DNA from: Daphnia pulex
Lineage: Eukaryota; Arthropoda; Branchiopoda; Diplostraca; Daphniidae
Length of the DNA stretch: 64,000 nt
Assembly (NCBI RefSeq): GCF_021134715.1
Contig: NC_060021.1
Span: 3,782,001 to 3,846,000 of the forward strand
Direction: 5' to 3'
Shown here piece by piece: positions 1 to 11,731 of the stretch. Under the pieces are notes generated by a model, which did not search any database, was not told the origin of the DNA, and worked only from the letters and a program-made list of their open reading frames with translations. Numbering within the stretch: the first letter of the stretch is position 1; every line of letters begins with the position of its first letter. A program made the translations under genes and the position numbers.

Positions 1-27
1 CAGCACAAAATCACTCAACCTCCAAAC

Positions 28-886
28 ATGACTTCGACTCCTCCAACACCGCCGACCGCTCCTATACAAATTTCTTTAAACCAACAGCAAGGCCCTAGAG
101 CACCTTCCCCCGATCCAAACAATGTTCCATTGACTAAAAGTCATCTCCGTGAACTATACTCACAGGATGAACGAAAATCAATTCCAGTTTACAAAGGGAA
201 AAGAGGAGATCAACTTATAAATAATTGGTTAAAAGACGCCAAAAGAGTAGCGCAAAGCGCAGGATGGAACGCAAAGGATAAAATTAAATATTTTTTCAGA
301 TAGATTAAGAGGTGATGCCGCGGATTGGCACAGTGACTACATAGATCACGCTGCGGATAAAGAAGATTACGATGCGTGGGAGAAAGCTATCATTAGCAGA
401 TTTTTAACGGAAACAGAGATCGAGAACCTTAAGAAACAATTAAATGAACTAAAACAGATGCCTGATCAGAGTACCCAAACTTATGTTTCAAAACTTAATC
501 ATTTGTATGACATTATTCATGGAAAAGAAATCGTTCTTGATGAAACAATTGCACCTCCTGAAGCCGTAGTTCTGGCTAGATCCCTTAGGAAAATTAGAGG
601 AGAAGCAAAACAAAAGATATTGTTAAAAGGCTTGTTACCAAAAATAGTACAGGCCGTGTGGACCAGAATTGACGTAAATAGCCATTATGAAGATGTTTGC
701 GAGATAGTTTATGCAGCAGAAACTATAGTAAATAGAATGGAGCAGAATGAAGAGAAAAGTCTGAAAGCAACAATTGCAGGTATTTCGACTCACGAAGACG
801 AGCAAGACGTAGAGCTTCAAAGACAGAAAAAGAAGCTTTCCAAACTTGAAAAACTAGTAGGTCTAAATATCGAACAGCGACCATAG
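28..886 (+). pseudogene. Fossil gag region of the gypsy element
   Basis: Gag-like coding sequence upstream of pol. The visible product is hydrophilic, with a Pro/Thr-rich start followed by a helical, capsid-like stretch rich in Lys, Glu and Leu. No CCHC zinc knuckle was found, which is also the case in several insect gypsy gags. It is assigned by position and composition, not by a motif. The region is broken. Confidence 0.6.
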
Positions 887-944
887 GACTTTTAACCACA
901 CCAATGTACATAAATTACCAATTATAGCTAATGTAGCTCAGCTA

Positions 945-3751
945 ATGAGAATACCAGTAACATTTAGTAACCTTAAGACACAAGCATTAATAGATACCAG
1001 TGCAGCTGCAAGCTTCTTAGCACACCGTTTGTTAATATGCATACCGTATAATGATATTAAAGAATTAAAATTGTCTGACCCAAACGTACAGTTATTTAGA
1101 ACAGTTTCAGTAGTAGTAGTTAAACCTATTGGTAGATATAAATTAAGCATTAGATTAGCTCGTAGACACCCATTTATTCACCTATTTTATGTTATAACAG
1201 ATCTAGATGGAGGTTGTATTTTAGGCTATGATTTCTTCGCAGCTAACAAGATTGTTATTAACCCCAGTGAACGTAGTATTAGTTATACACATGAGAATGA
1301 ATTAAGAAACTTGATCATACCTCCTTTATCAATATGTTCAATCAGTATAGCCACACCTCCACAGCTCGATTTAGCAGGAGTCCCAGTGGAACAGAAAGAA
1401 AATTTGAAAAACCTGTTGCTTAGTTATTTTTCCCTTTTCACCGAAAATATTAATGAGTTGGGTAAAGCGAAATCGATTAAACATTCAATTCATACCACGC
1501 AATTACCAGATGTTATGCCCATGAGAGGCACTTCAAAGATACTGGGATTAGTAGTGAAAAAAAAAAAAAAAAACAGATTGAGGATATGTTAAGAAATAAT
1601 ATCATCAGACCAAGTACCAGCCCATTTGCCTGTCCTATCTTGCTCGTAACGAAGAAGGAAGAAGGTCAAATGAGGTTTTGTGTCGACTATCGCCCGCTAA
1701 ACAATGTAACAGTTAGAGACAGATATCCAATTCCCAATATTAAGTTGATTATCGATAGCCTTCACGGCGCAAAATATTTTTCAACTTTGGATTTGCTCAG
1801 TGGATATTGGCAAATCGAAATAGAAGAAAAGCATAAATACAAAATTTGCTTTCATATGCGCGTATGGACTTTACGAGTTCAACTGCATGCCTTTTGGTTT
1901 GTGCAATGCTCCGAGTACTACTTTCCAGAGGGAAATGAACACCTTATTTAAAGATGTCTTGTATGAATTTGTACTTGTTTATTTGGACGACATCATCGTT
2001 TTTAGTAAAACGATGGATGAACATATTCGACACTTGCGGATAGTATTCGACCTGCTAACACAAGAGAATCTTAAACTTAAGATAAGTAAATGTGACTTCT
2101 TTAAGACAAAGATAAAGTACCTAGTGGATTTCATCCCGACGACGGAAAAAAAAACGTTCCATACTAAACTACCCTGAACCGTTGAACGTTAAGCAATTAT
2201 CGTCCTTTTTAGGTTTGGCTAATTATTATCGCAAATTCGTACGCGAGTACGCGGAAATAGCTCATTTTTTTGACAGAACTAACGAAAAAAGATAGTAAAT
2301 GGGTATGGGGCGAGAAAGAAAGGGACGCCTTTCAACGTATCAAACATTGCCTAACCAGCAATCCACTTCTGAGGTATCCAGATTTTACCATGGGAATTTC
2401 TAGTCTACGTGGACGCCTCAGGATACGGGATTGGTGAAGTATTAGCGCAGATACAGTATACACCGCCCTCAGAAACGGATCCAGAAACCATACACGGAGA
2501 ACACGAAGTAGTAATAGCATACACTTCGCGACATTTAGACGAACGAGAACGTATTTGGAATATTTCAGAAAAAGAATGTTTAGCCATTGTACATGCATTA
2601 GAGCATTTCAGACCATATCTTTATGGTAGAACTTTTAGAGTATTTACAGATCATAAACCGTTAGAAACATTGATGAAGAAAAAGGACCCACACGGAAGAT
2701 TAGCACGTTGGGCGTACGAAATGCAGGCATATAATATGACACTTATACACCGTCCTGGCCAGGAGAATCAAAATGCAGATGGTTTAAATAGACAACCACT
2801 CCCAGTAATAGGCGCTATATAAAACCCGAAATAATGCAAAACGATTGGATAACAGCGCAACGTAACGACAAATATTGCAAAGAAATAATTCGAATAATTA
2901 GTGAATGCGAAAACGACAAACAAGAATTTCAATTTGATAATGCAGGTTTACTCGTAACCTATGACGGAAAAATTGTAGTACCAAAAGAAAAGATAGAAGA
3001 AATACTAAAGATGAATCATGACCACATGTTAGCAGGGCATTTAAAAGTTGCAAAGAGCTTAGCGAGAATTAAACGCCAATACCTTTGGCCCGGACTAGGC
3101 AACGACGTTAAAGCATATGTGAGCAATTGCATCACATGTGCTAAACGAAAAGCCTACGGCTCAATTAAAGCACCACTTAAACCTTTGCCACCTGTAACCA
3201 AAGTTTGGGAACAGATTGCAATGGATATAGTTGGACCGGTCACGGAAAGTAGTAATGGAAACAAATATATATTAGTTCTGTCTGATTATGCAAGTAGATT
3301 TGTTATGACCATTCCAATGGAGAATCAAAAAGCTTATACGATAGCTGAACACTTAGTAAAGAAAGTTTATACTAAATATGGTCCACCAGAAAGAGTACTA
3401 ACCGATCAAGGTACCAATTTTCTTTCAAAACTTATCTCTCATATCTGTGTGTTATTTAAAATCAAGCAGATCAAGACCACTAGTTACCACCCACAAACAG
3501 ATATTTTTGTAGAAAGATTTAATCGCACACTATGCGATATGCTTGCTTGCTATGTTAACGAAGAACCAGAGTCTTGGGATATGTACCTCGACTTTGTTAC
3601 ATTCGCTTATAACACTTCGCAACACTCAAGCATCGATAGTTGTCCATTTAATCTATTCTTTAAACGTAATCCAACTATACCCAATGACATTGCGATAACG
3701 CAAGACTTTCAAGTCTTTGAAGACGACGATGACTACGAAAGACTTTGGTGA
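945..3751 (+). pseudogene. Fossil pol region (protease, RT, RNase H, integrase)
   Basis: Recognisable pol parts in gypsy order. A retropepsin-like segment (ALIDTSA) lies near 950-1250. Reverse transcriptase at about 1600-2180 has FCVDYRPLN, STLDLLSGYWQI, MPFGLCNAPSTF-like sequence and YLDDIIVFSK. RNase H at about 2400-2820 has YTSRHLDERE, FTDHKPLE and HRPGQENQNADGLNR. Integrase at about 2834-3751 has an HHCC zinc region (GHLKVAKSL, then CITCAKRK) and core segments around MDIVGP and LTDQGTNF. The region is broken in several places and is best read as a fossil. Confidence 0.85.
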
Positions 3752-5454
3752 AAAGCTCTAGATTATTCAAAAGGAAAATTAGAAAAAGCGCAAGTAAAGC
3801 AGAAGCAATCTTATGATCAAGGGAGTAAATTAGTGAAATTAAAAATCAATGATCACGTTCTTTTAAAAGCATATGTAACAACAGAAAAATTTAGTAATAG
3901 ATGGATAAGACCCTACATGGTGTCTGGGAAATAACTTCTATATAAATAACTAATAACTAACTAAATAACTTCTGAGATAATTTTTTAGATATTAGCCAAT
4001 CCATTATCCAAGGCCAAATTTGTTGTACATGTAAATAGGATTAAGTTGGAAACAGAAAATCCAAATGAAGTATTTGTTTCAGATACCACCCCTATAATAG
4101 CTAAAATTTGGGGTACACCTGAAATAAAAAAAATATATATATACCTAACCCAAGTGTAATCCTAAACGTAGAGGACGAAAACCTAAACAGCAGCAACCCC
4201 AACCAGATACAATTCTAAGCGCATCAATTTCTGACACTAATATGCAGACCCCTATTATAGTAAATCATAGATACAATTTAAGGCGTAGAAATTAAATGTA
4301 TAACATTAGTAATAAGTTTATGTTTTCCCACATAGATGGAAACAAACAGCATTTTTCAATAAACAGCGTTGTTTCTTTAAAATTTCTGTCACTATTTGTT
4401 TTCCCTTTTCTTTCTTTCGCTTTTTAGTAGTTTGATTTTTTAAAAAAACAAAACAAACCATAAATAGAATATTCCCATGTCGTGTTGTTTTCTCTTCCAT
4501 ATTTGTGTCAAACTTTAAATGGGCTGAATACGGAATATAAATGCGGCGAGAATGACGAAATAAGAACATAAAATAAAAAGAGCAAAATAAGCACAATTCA
4601 ATCGAAGTGCATAAAATAAATCCGGGCGGACAGTAACTGAATTAAAAACACCGATCAATAGCTAAACACAAAAAAAAAAAAAAAAAATACAACCGAACTA
4701 ACACGAATCAATTCGATAAAAAAAAGTAACCCTATTTGGTTTTCAGTCGTTTTCAGGCATAGGCCTACTGATCAATTATTCTCTAAACTTGAAAGACAAA
4801 CAAGAGATTAGTAAAATTCTTCCTAAAAATCTCCAACTTACCTTACAAAAGCATATCTGATTAGAAAAGTAAAAGTAAAATATTCTTCAACATCATTTTT
4901 ACAAACTCTATACAATTTAAAAAAATAAATAAACAAAATGAGTCAATGACCCCGCTGGCAATATGCATACCTTAACGAAAGTGAAAGCATCGCTCAAACC
5001 GAATTTTCACAAGAAAGTGAACGCATACGCCATCTAGCGCTAAAAGTAAGAATCACCCCGCCCATATAGCAGTTATTGTAAATTTTCTCTCCTTCCGTAA
5101 ATAACCAGCACGAGCAAATAGATATAAACTAAAACTTTCCCATATAAAATTCAATCATATTAAAAGTAAAAGTTAACCTAAATTTATCATAATGCCCTCC
5201 ATTTTTCAAGTAAAGTAAAAAAAAAAACCTCCATTCTACACATTCCCCCACAATACAAGCATATTTTCGATTTCTATCATTCATTTTTCTTTCTCTCCCC
5301 CCATTTAAACTATTAAAAAAAGAGACACAAACTTTCGAATATTAAAACCGAACTGGAGCGACAGCCACCATTTCGCCACAAAAATACAAAGAAGATTAAC
5401 AACATGGTGGAGTTGACTATACAATAATTCCACCCAGACGGCGCCATTCAGCCG
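3752..5454 (+). other. Pol tail and AT-rich untranslated part of the gypsy element
   Basis: Just after the integrase core the sequence still looks pol-derived to about 4294. It ends in a short basic segment with an AT-hook-like RGRKPK and a terminal YNLRRRN, a tail type seen at gypsy pol C-termini. From about 4295 to 5454 I see only AT-rich sequence with A-runs and no supportable gene. This may be the leader and splice region ahead of the env-like frame, but no site can be fixed by eye. Confidence 0.45.
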
Positions 5455-6110
5455 ATGTATCGCCACTTTCAAAACAAAATGTTAAGGATGACTATCTATA
5501 TCCTTCTACTGCTGAGCGTCTACGCGGTCGCCTTCAAGACTACAATTTGTAACTGCAAGGATCCAATAAGACGAGAACATCTCCGAATCGATGACGAACT
5601 TTGTCAGCCAATTCGCCGCCCGACTGAACGCAACGCAGACTACGCTGTTTGGACCGATAGAAAAGATGGATTGAAAGTGCGCGGTTATTGCCCGACAAAC
5701 GTGCAGTCGACACAACGGAAGCCGAATGTAAGATCATGACACAAACCAAACGTTGTGAAGAAATGCCGATGAAATTTGCCGACGGAAAATGGCTGTTCGT
5801 GCCGGAACCATCAGAAAGTGGTGCGTGGATGCGCACTATATCGACTCAAGTATTGAACTGCATGGTGGAAGAAACTATAATTCTACAAGAAGAAAACGAT
5901 TTGATCGACACTCCATTGGGAAGAGCTAACATCTCAGATGGTGTACACACGCATAACCACATGACTTTAATCTGGGATGTGGCCGATGCAGATCGCATCG
6001 CACACACACCGCGGCTTCTCACACAAGGAAAGGCTACAATCACTCAAACATCTACAGCAACAACTTTCAAATTAGAAGACGACTCCAAATCAACTAGCAT
6101 ATACTCATGA
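5455..6110 (+). pseudogene. Fossil env-like frame with signal peptide
   Basis: The frame opens with a hydrophobic leader (MTIYILLLLSVYAVAF) that looks like a secretory signal peptide, followed by a Cys-rich ectodomain-like region (CNCKDP and several further Cys). Its place between pol and the 3' LTR and the leader support an envelope-like glycoprotein of the kind carried by errantivirus-type gypsy elements. The family of glycoprotein cannot be named by eye. It is shorter than a usual envelope protein and is broken. Confidence 0.5.
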
Positions 6111-6152
6111 TTTAAAATTGAGGACGAAAGGAGCCCGGAAAGACACGCAGCA

Positions 6153-6404
6153 ATGGAGGAAGAACAAGAAGAAGGAGAAATCGTAGACGAAGAGGAAGAA
6201 GAAATTTATGAAGAAAGAGAGGAACTGGAAGAAGGAGAGATCGTGGACGAAGAGGAAGAAGAAATTTATGAAGAAAGAGAGGAAGCAGGTGAAGAAGAAA
6301 ACTCGGACCAAATGGTGCCTTGTCGTTGGGAATCATTAGTACCCTATGCGGATACTGATGAAGACTCAAATGACACCATCATCAATCCCCATAACCCAAT
6401 CTAA
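6153..6404 (+). CDS. Small acidic repeat frame inside the gypsy element
   Basis: An 83-residue frame made almost wholly of Glu and Asp. Two nearly identical 20-residue tandem repeats (60 bp each, 6168-6227 and 6228-6287) begin EEGEIVDEEEEEIYEE. A short Asp-rich tail follows. It lies between the env-like frame and the polypurine tract. It may be the C-terminal end of an env-region product or low-complexity sequence that happens to be open. I know no family for it. Confidence 0.3.
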   Translation: MEEEQEEGEIVDEEEEEIYEEREELEEGEIVDEEEEEIYEEREEAGEEENSDQMVPCRWESLVPYADTDEDSNDTIINPHNPI

Positions 6405-6597
6405 TTGTTTCTTTTATATTTTATCTCGTTTATTATACTTATTTCACATTTACTCGTTTTGGTGTTGGTATAAAATTTTGTCAATTATGTATTAGTCAAT
6501 CGCTTTCTCTATACAATATATGCTATCAATTATGCTTGTTCAATTATTGGGTTTTGTTTCACCCTCCTACCCAGAATTTCTTCGGGTAAGGGAGGAA

Positions 6598-6972
6598 TGT
6601 AGCGAGGCGGGAGCGATGCCTCTCAAGGTGAAAGCCGTCAGACTTTTATGACAAGGCGCTTTCAACCTTGATACTAAGGTTGCTTCAGATGGTGCAATGT
6701 TAATTGCGCCATCCGACAAACATCTTTCTCTTCTTGCACCACCACATCCTGGTGATGGTGCAACTGTATACGTGTCTTTATCTATGTTGCAATAACTAAC
6801 CCCAAGTATAAAAAGCCCACGCTCTGCCTCATCCCGGCAGAGTGATTCCGGCAGTTTACTCCCTAACAAGTGGTAAATAAAGTTTCCTTATAATCTACTT
6901 TGTGTTTGTGTTTGTGTTAGTGTTAGTATAAGTGTAACTTCAGTGTGAGTTTATATTGTGATCGTCCAACCA
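6598..6972 (+). repeat. 3' LTR of the gypsy element
   Basis: It begins TGTAGCGAGG directly after a polypurine tract (AAGGGAGGAA, about 6588-6597), as expected for a 3' LTR. Inside are a TATA-like TATAAAAAG near 6807 and a polyadenylation-type AATAAA near 6875, followed by a GTGTTT-rich stretch. The right end is placed at about 6972 (ending CCA) because BEN-unit sequence resumes at about 6977; the exact end is uncertain by a few bases since the other LTR is not visible. Confidence 0.7.
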
Positions 6973-7229
6973 TCACCAGTGATTATTATTGGAAATCCGT
7001 TTTCTCATTTAATGATAATTACCTCAGAGTTTGAACTTGTTGAAGGTTGTGGAGACCGAATCACCGACGATGACGCTAGCAAATGTGTTGGTGGGCTGGC
7101 AAGGCCGTCACAATTTGACTGCAACAACTCATTTGCTGCAATCACTCTTAACTCTTTTACTTTTTCATCCAATAACAATTCATTTTTTATTCGTCTTTTA
7201 ACGGTTTTCTTATGTAAAAGACCGGTGTC

Positions 7230-10200
7230 TGCTGAGTCGCGCCCGAAGTGGCAGCACCAAATTGAGCTCCCGACATTTTCAGTTTATTCTCTATGTTTTT
7301 ATAGTTTCACAGTGTGTCTTTCACCTTGAATATACTGTTTGCTGTGCTGCATATCGTGATTTTCTTTCTACGGCGTGAAATTGGAATTTCATCTCCTCTA
7401 CAGTTCTAGTGTGAAGGTGTCATTCAATGTTTTGCCTTTATGCCCCATGGCGATTTTGAATCAGCTGTTCTACTCTCTTTGCTTCTCTTCCCTGGTGCCC
7501 CAGCGTCTTTCGAGCACAATGCTTCGGGTCGTCAGATCTCTCAACATTGCTGCTGTCCCATCTTCGCGTCGTGGCATGAGGGGAGGTAAATCAGCAAAGA
7601 TTGCTAGAGCTAGATCAAGATTCCTTTTCTGCGGCCTCGCCAACGCCAGATCTCTTGTCAGCAACAAACACTTGTTCAATTACCATATTACTGTTACTGG
7701 TATAGATCTATTAGCTATCACCGAGACTTGGCTGAATGAAGACATTGGTGACGTTATACTTCGTGACGTGTGCCCAGCTGGTTACTCAGCGATACATTGC
7801 CCGAGAGCTAGTGGAAGAGGGGGAGGAATCGCCCTACTTTTTCGTGACTCGATTCGTGTAAACGGCCTTAATGTTGACTTCAAGCCTGCGTCTTTTGAAT
7901 ATCTTCCTGCATCTCTTTCTGTGAATGGCAATACGATATGCTTGGTGGTGATATATCGCTCTCCCTCACTCAGCCCTAGTCTATTTTTGACTGAGTTTGC
8001 TGACTTGCTTGAGCTGCTTCTTCCTACTCCCTCAAAGCTGTTGATCGTTGGTGATTTCAACATCCATGTTGACACCAAGTCTAACCTAGTGTGCCAAAAG
8101 TTCCTTTCCTTTCTGGAATCTTGTGATCTGCTTCAGCATGTTAGTGGCCCTACTCACATTAGTGGCCACACGCTCGACTTGGTGATTTCAAGGTCGGTGG
8201 ATAGTTTGGTTCTAAACTGTGATGTGTTTGATCCTTTGAGTGATCACTATGCCGTTCATTGGCTTGCCAATGCCAGTCGCCCTGTTCGACCCAAGAAAAC
8301 TGTCTCACTCAGAAACTTAAAAGCTATCGACATGGATAGGTTTGCTACTGATCTTCTCTGCCTTCCTCTGCTCACCGATGAAACTGATGACATCGCTCGC
8401 CTTCTAGACTTGTACAACGCTGGCTTAACTGAGGTACTGGATAAACATGCACCACTACAAAAAAGAGTATTCACTATTCGGCCTGACAACCCCTGGAATA
8501 ATCAAGAAATTGCCTCTACTCGTAAAGAAGTTAGGAGGCTGGAGAGACGTTGGAAAGCTACAAGTCTGACTATTGACAAGGGGATTTTGCATCAAGCTCT
8601 GAGCAAATTGAGATCCCTTATATCTTCTGCGAAAGTGGATTTTCTCAATTCCAAGATTACTGAGCAAACCGGAAAGAAGTCGTTATTCAAGATTGTTGAC
8701 TCGTTTCTTTTGATGAAGCCTGCTCTTCGCCTTCCATCGCATACTGATCTACCTGCTCTTCTTGAGAAATTTGGTGACTTTTTTCTGAAGAAAATTCATG
8801 ACATCAGGACGAGCCTAGACGTCTTTGGATCGACTTCGGTAACCGAACAACCAATGACTTCTCGTTCTTTCACAAAGTTTGCCCCAGTAACGAGTGCTGA
8901 TGTTCTTTCTTTGATTACTCGCTGCCCAACTAAGTCTTCGCCCCTGGATCCCATTCCGACATTTCTGTTGAAGAAGGTTGCTGAAATTCTTGTCACACCT
9001 ATAACTAAACTGGTGAATCTGTCCCTCTCGCTGGGTGTCTTCCCTGATGATATGAAACTTGCTGTCGTGACACCATTGTTGAAGAAGCCTAATCTGAACC
9101 CTGATGTCCTAAACAACTATCGGCCTGTATCTAATCTTTCTTTTTTGTCCAAAATTATTGAGCGTGTTGTCGTTAGACAACTTCATGATTATCTGGAAAC
9201 TGAATCTGAGTCTCTCTTCGTCCCCGTGCAGTCGGCCTACAGGCCGTTTCACTCTACTGAAACTGCTCTTTTGAAAGTCTGTAATGATTTACTTGTTTCT
9301 GCTGACGAAAAAGATGTAGCTACTGTTGTTGCCTTCCTTGATCAGAGTGCTGCTTTTGACTTTGTTGACCATCAGATCCTTATTGCTCGGCTTTCTGCTA
9401 AATTTGGTATTTGTGGCCCCACGCTAGCATGGTTTCAATCTTACCTTTCGGATCGGCGTCAATCTGTCAGTGTGTCAGGCCAATTTTCATCTGCTGTTCT
9501 TCTCCCCTCTGGTGTTCCTCAAGGGTCTGTTCTCGGTCCTGTCCTGTATATCCTATACACCACCCCGATCCATGAAATATCTACCAGCTATGGTATCTCT
9601 GATCATCAGTATGCCGATGACGACCAGAAATATGTATCATTTCGGATCTCCAAAGATGGTGCTGATCAACGGCGAGCTTTTTCTTCTCTATCTGCCTGCA
9701 TAGCTGAAACGAGGAGATGGGGTGCGCAAAACATGATCAAATACAACGACTCGAAGACTGAAGTCATGTTGGTGTACTCCAAGCATGTGGGTGTTGAACC
9801 TGCTCCTTATTTCCTGACTGTTGGCGACGCTGATATTCGACCGGTCTCTACAGTGAGAAGTCTTGGTGTGATACTTGACTCGCACCTCACCATGGATGCT
9901 CAAGTTCGTTCGGCTTGCAAGAAGGCTTTCTACCATTTGAGGAGAATTTCTCAAATAAGTAAATTCCTCACCGAGTCCGCACTTGCTCAACTTATTCATG
10001 CCTTTGTCATCACTCAACTAGACTACTGCAACTCTCTCCTAGTGGGACTGCCGAAGTCATCACTAGATCGTCTCCAGCGTGTCCAGAATGCAGCGGCTCG
10101 TCTCATCAAAGGCGCGAAAAAGTGCGACCTGATTTCTCCTATTCTCCTCGATCTCCATTGGCTCCCTATTGCATTTCGAATTGATTTCAAAATTGCGCTG

Positions 10201-10553
10201 CTCACGTATCGTTGTCTACACTGTCTGGCTCCTCGTTACTTGTCGTCCCTCCTCCGTCTACCTGTCTCCTCTCGCTTGGCCTGTGATAGACTAATTTCAA
10301 TGAAGTCCCGTACCAATACTTATGGCTGCCGGTCCTTCAAGACGTATGCTCCCCAGCTTTGGAATTCTCTTCCTCAGAATGTCCGTATTGCGTCTTCCCT
10401 AGCCCAGTTCCGCTCTCGCCTGAAGACCCATTTAATAACTGTTGCATTTAGAGATGTAATTGATCAACGTGCTCGTCGGGAAAGAAAGCGCCTTTGATCA
10501 TGTTAATGGAAAAGGCGCTATATTAAGTGAAATACATTATTATTATTATTATT
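7230..10553 (+). mobile_element. L2/CR1-like LINE, copy 1, apparently complete
   Basis: A non-LTR retrotransposon of 3324 bp with a 5' leader of about 217 nt, one long frame and an (ATT)n tail. The target-site duplication ACCGGTGTC is seen at 7221-7229 and 10554-10562. Endonuclease followed by RT, plus a C-terminal region resembling L2/CR1-group proteins (LHWLPI, then LAPRYLSSLL and LWNSLP), places it in the CR1/L2/Daphne/Crack part of the LINE tree. I cannot choose the clade by eye. No separate ORF1 is visible. Confidence 0.9.
7447..10497 (+). CDS. LINE ORF2: APE endonuclease and reverse transcriptase (copy 1)
   Basis: An unbroken frame of about 1016 residues. I start it at ATG 7447, the first in-frame ATG, in a strong context (CCCCATGG); an upstream GTG at 7375 is not a likely start. 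The N-terminal third is an apurinic-type endonuclease with LANARSL, ITETWL, LIVGDFN and SDHYAVHW, the Asn, Glu, Asp/Asn and His motifs of the fold. The central RT has NYRPVSNLSFLSKIIE, QSAYRPFHST, FLDQSAAFD (motif A) and QYADDDQ (motif C with the YADD catalytic pair). The enzyme nicks target DNA and reverse-transcribes the LINE RNA in the nucleus. All catalytic motifs I can check are present, so the protein could be active; its own insertion disrupts a BEN exon. Confidence 0.9.
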   Translation: MAILNQLFYSLCFSSLVPQRLSSTMLRVVRSLNIAAVPSSRRGMRGGKSAKIARARSRFLFCGLANARSLVSNKHLFNYHITVTGIDLLAITETWLNEDIGDVILRDVCPAGYSAIHCPRASGRGGGIALLFRDSIRVNGLNVDFKPASFEYLPASLSVNGNTICLVVIYRSPSLSPSLFLTEFADLLELLLPTPSKLLIVGDFNIHVDTKSNLVCQKFLSFLESCDLLQHVSGPTHISGHTLDLVISRSVDSLVLNCDVFDPLSDHYAVHWLANASRPVRPKKTVSLRNLKAIDMDRFATDLLCLPLLTDETDDIARLLDLYNAGLTEVLDKHAPLQKRVFTIRPDNPWNNQEIASTRKEVRRLERRWKATSLTIDKGILHQALSKLRSLISSAKVDFLNSKITEQTGKKSLFKIVDSFLLMKPALRLPSHTDLPALLEKFGDFFLKKIHDIRTSLDVFGSTSVTEQPMTSRSFTKFAPVTSADVLSLITRCPTKSSPLDPIPTFLLKKVAEILVTPITKLVNLSLSLGVFPDDMKLAVVTPLLKKPNLNPDVLNNYRPVSNLSFLSKIIERVVVRQLHDYLETESESLFVPVQSAYRPFHSTETALLKVCNDLLVSADEKDVATVVAFLDQSAAFDFVDHQILIARLSAKFGICGPTLAWFQSYLSDRRQSVSVSGQFSSAVLLPSGVPQGSVLGPVLYILYTTPIHEISTSYGISDHQYADDDQKYVSFRISKDGADQRRAFSSLSACIAETRRWGAQNMIKYNDSKTEVMLVYSKHVGVEPAPYFLTVGDADIRPVSTVRSLGVILDSHLTMDAQVRSACKKAFYHLRRISQISKFLTESALAQLIHAFVITQLDYCNSLLVGLPKSSLDRLQRVQNAAARLIKGAKKCDLISPILLDLHWLPIAFRIDFKIALLTYRCLHCLAPRYLSSLLRLPVSSRLACDRLISMKSRTNTYGCRSFKTYAPQLWNSLPQNVRIASSLAQFRSRLKTHLITVAFRDVIDQRARRERKRL

Positions 10554-11263
10554 ACCGGTGTCACAGGCATTTCTTTTAGACATATTCACACCTTAAAAAA
10601 CTCAAATATTGGATGATGACATATGAAAGTGAAAAAATTTGCAGACGAGATTTATGTGCTGTTTGAAATTTCAAACAATGGTGCCAGGCTTATTATTAGG
10701 GCGTATATATATAAAAAGGTTGTTAGTAAGTCCCTTAAAATATTTAAAATTCTTTCTTTCTTTATTTTTTTTTAATTTTATATAAAAATATCCGTCTACG
10801 ATGATTATAAAGACATAAGTTTATATTATCAACTATGTATGTGTATATATTATTCACTCAACCAAATAAAAAAATATAGATACATCACGATAGCTAACGG
10901 TCAGTTGCCAATCGGCTAAAATTTTCGTATATGGAAAATCGAAATATTATTAGCTTTTTCTCTGCTATAACATTACTGTGTTTGCACAACTCACATATCT
11001 AAGCTAAACGAAGTAATGAAGCGGCTAAACAACTATAAGCTATCCAATTTCATACTTAAAATAGCTCTAGCTTACATATGTTAAGTTAATTCTAGATAGG
11101 GAAAGCTAAACTTATCTAACTAAAAACTCCCCTATCTAGGACTAGCTAGTAGATAGCTGGTAGCTATTTTGGGCAGCGAGCATTTTCGTACGGGAAGGAA
11201 TATGGCCTTTGCAAAAATGCAGAATATGCATCTGATTGACAGTCTTTCTAAAAAATACTTATC

Positions 11264-11336
11264 TGTTTCCACCTAGGATCGAACTGAGGTCCATGAGCGT
11301 GTTAGACCGACGTGATAACCACTAAACTATGGAAAA
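11264..11336 (-). pseudogene. tRNA-Val(AAC)-like, decaying
   Basis: Aligns over its full length with the intact Val(AAC) locus at 13409. The AAC anticodon is kept, but mismatches appear in the anticodon and T stems and the first acceptor base is changed. Read as a relic. Confidence 0.6.
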
Positions 11337-11432
11337 TTACCGTCAACACTGAATTTTTCTGAAATGACTACAAAATACTAACGATGGTCTCCCAACATCT
11401 AAATTAAATCTACAATATTTGCAAATATGTAA

Positions 11433-11505
11433 CGCCCAACGGGGGGCTCGAACCCCCGACCCTGAGATTAAGAGTCTCATGCTCTACCGACTGAGCTAGC
11501 CAGGC
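11433..11505 (-). tRNA. tRNA-Lys(CTT)
   Basis: 73 nt closely matching the conserved animal tRNA-Lys(CTT). Acceptor, D, anticodon (loop CTCTTAA) and T (GGGGG/CCCCC) stems all pair, allowing GU pairs in the acceptor. A and B boxes are intact. No T4 terminator is seen in the first 35 nt downstream, so termination is unclear. Confidence 0.9.
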
Positions 11506-11731
11506 CTAAAAGCCTAAAAAAAGGGTCTATTCCAATGTTATCAATCAAGTTTGAATTGACCATATTTTGTACTGTCCACTAGCCGTGAACGAAGTTTTAT
11601 GATGATTGTTTGGTTCTTTGTGGGGAATTCACAGTTGCCTTATACTTCTAATCGTCTAGATGAGATACACTACTATTAATATTTTTTTTTTACTTTTCCT
11701 CGGATATTATTTATTCCCATAGCGTTTCTGA

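Larger units (their letters stand above)
1..6972 (+). mobile_element. Ty3/gypsy LTR retroelement with env-like frame, 5' end outside window
   Basis: A decayed plus-strand LTR element. In order it shows a gag-like frame, protease, reverse transcriptase, RNase H and integrase segments, an env-like frame with a signal peptide, an acidic frame, a polypurine tract and one LTR. The order RT-RNase H-integrase and the RT signature YLDD are those of Ty3/gypsy; an env-like third frame is known from errantivirus-type gypsy elements. The element is broken, with roughly half a dozen or more interruptions. Only the 3' LTR lies in the window, so age cannot be read from an LTR pair. On the right it abuts exon 1 of a BEN-gene copy: host sequence resumes at about 6977, so the element seems to have landed in or next to the first array unit. 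Confidence 0.9.
7023..10583 (-). pseudogene. BEN-gene fragment (exon 1 only), split by LINE copy 1
   Basis: Only exon 1 of the array's BEN gene remains. Its ATG is at 10583-10581 and its splice donor (GAG|GTAATT) ends the exon at 7023. LINE copy 1 (7230-10553) interrupts the exon and is flanked by a 9-bp duplication of ACCGGTGTC. Left of about 6977 the rest of the gene is replaced by the gypsy element. Exons 2-12 are absent, so this copy cannot make the protein. Confidence 0.85.

Noticed and set aside
6958-7329. A 123-residue plus-strand frame spanning the gypsy edge, BEN exon 1 antisense and the LINE leader
   Set aside because: It crosses three unrelated sequences, so it is a chance frame.
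7375-7446. Upstream extension of the LINE frame from a GTG
   Set aside because: Nuclear genes rarely start at GTG; ATG 7447 has a strong context and the extension lies in the leader.
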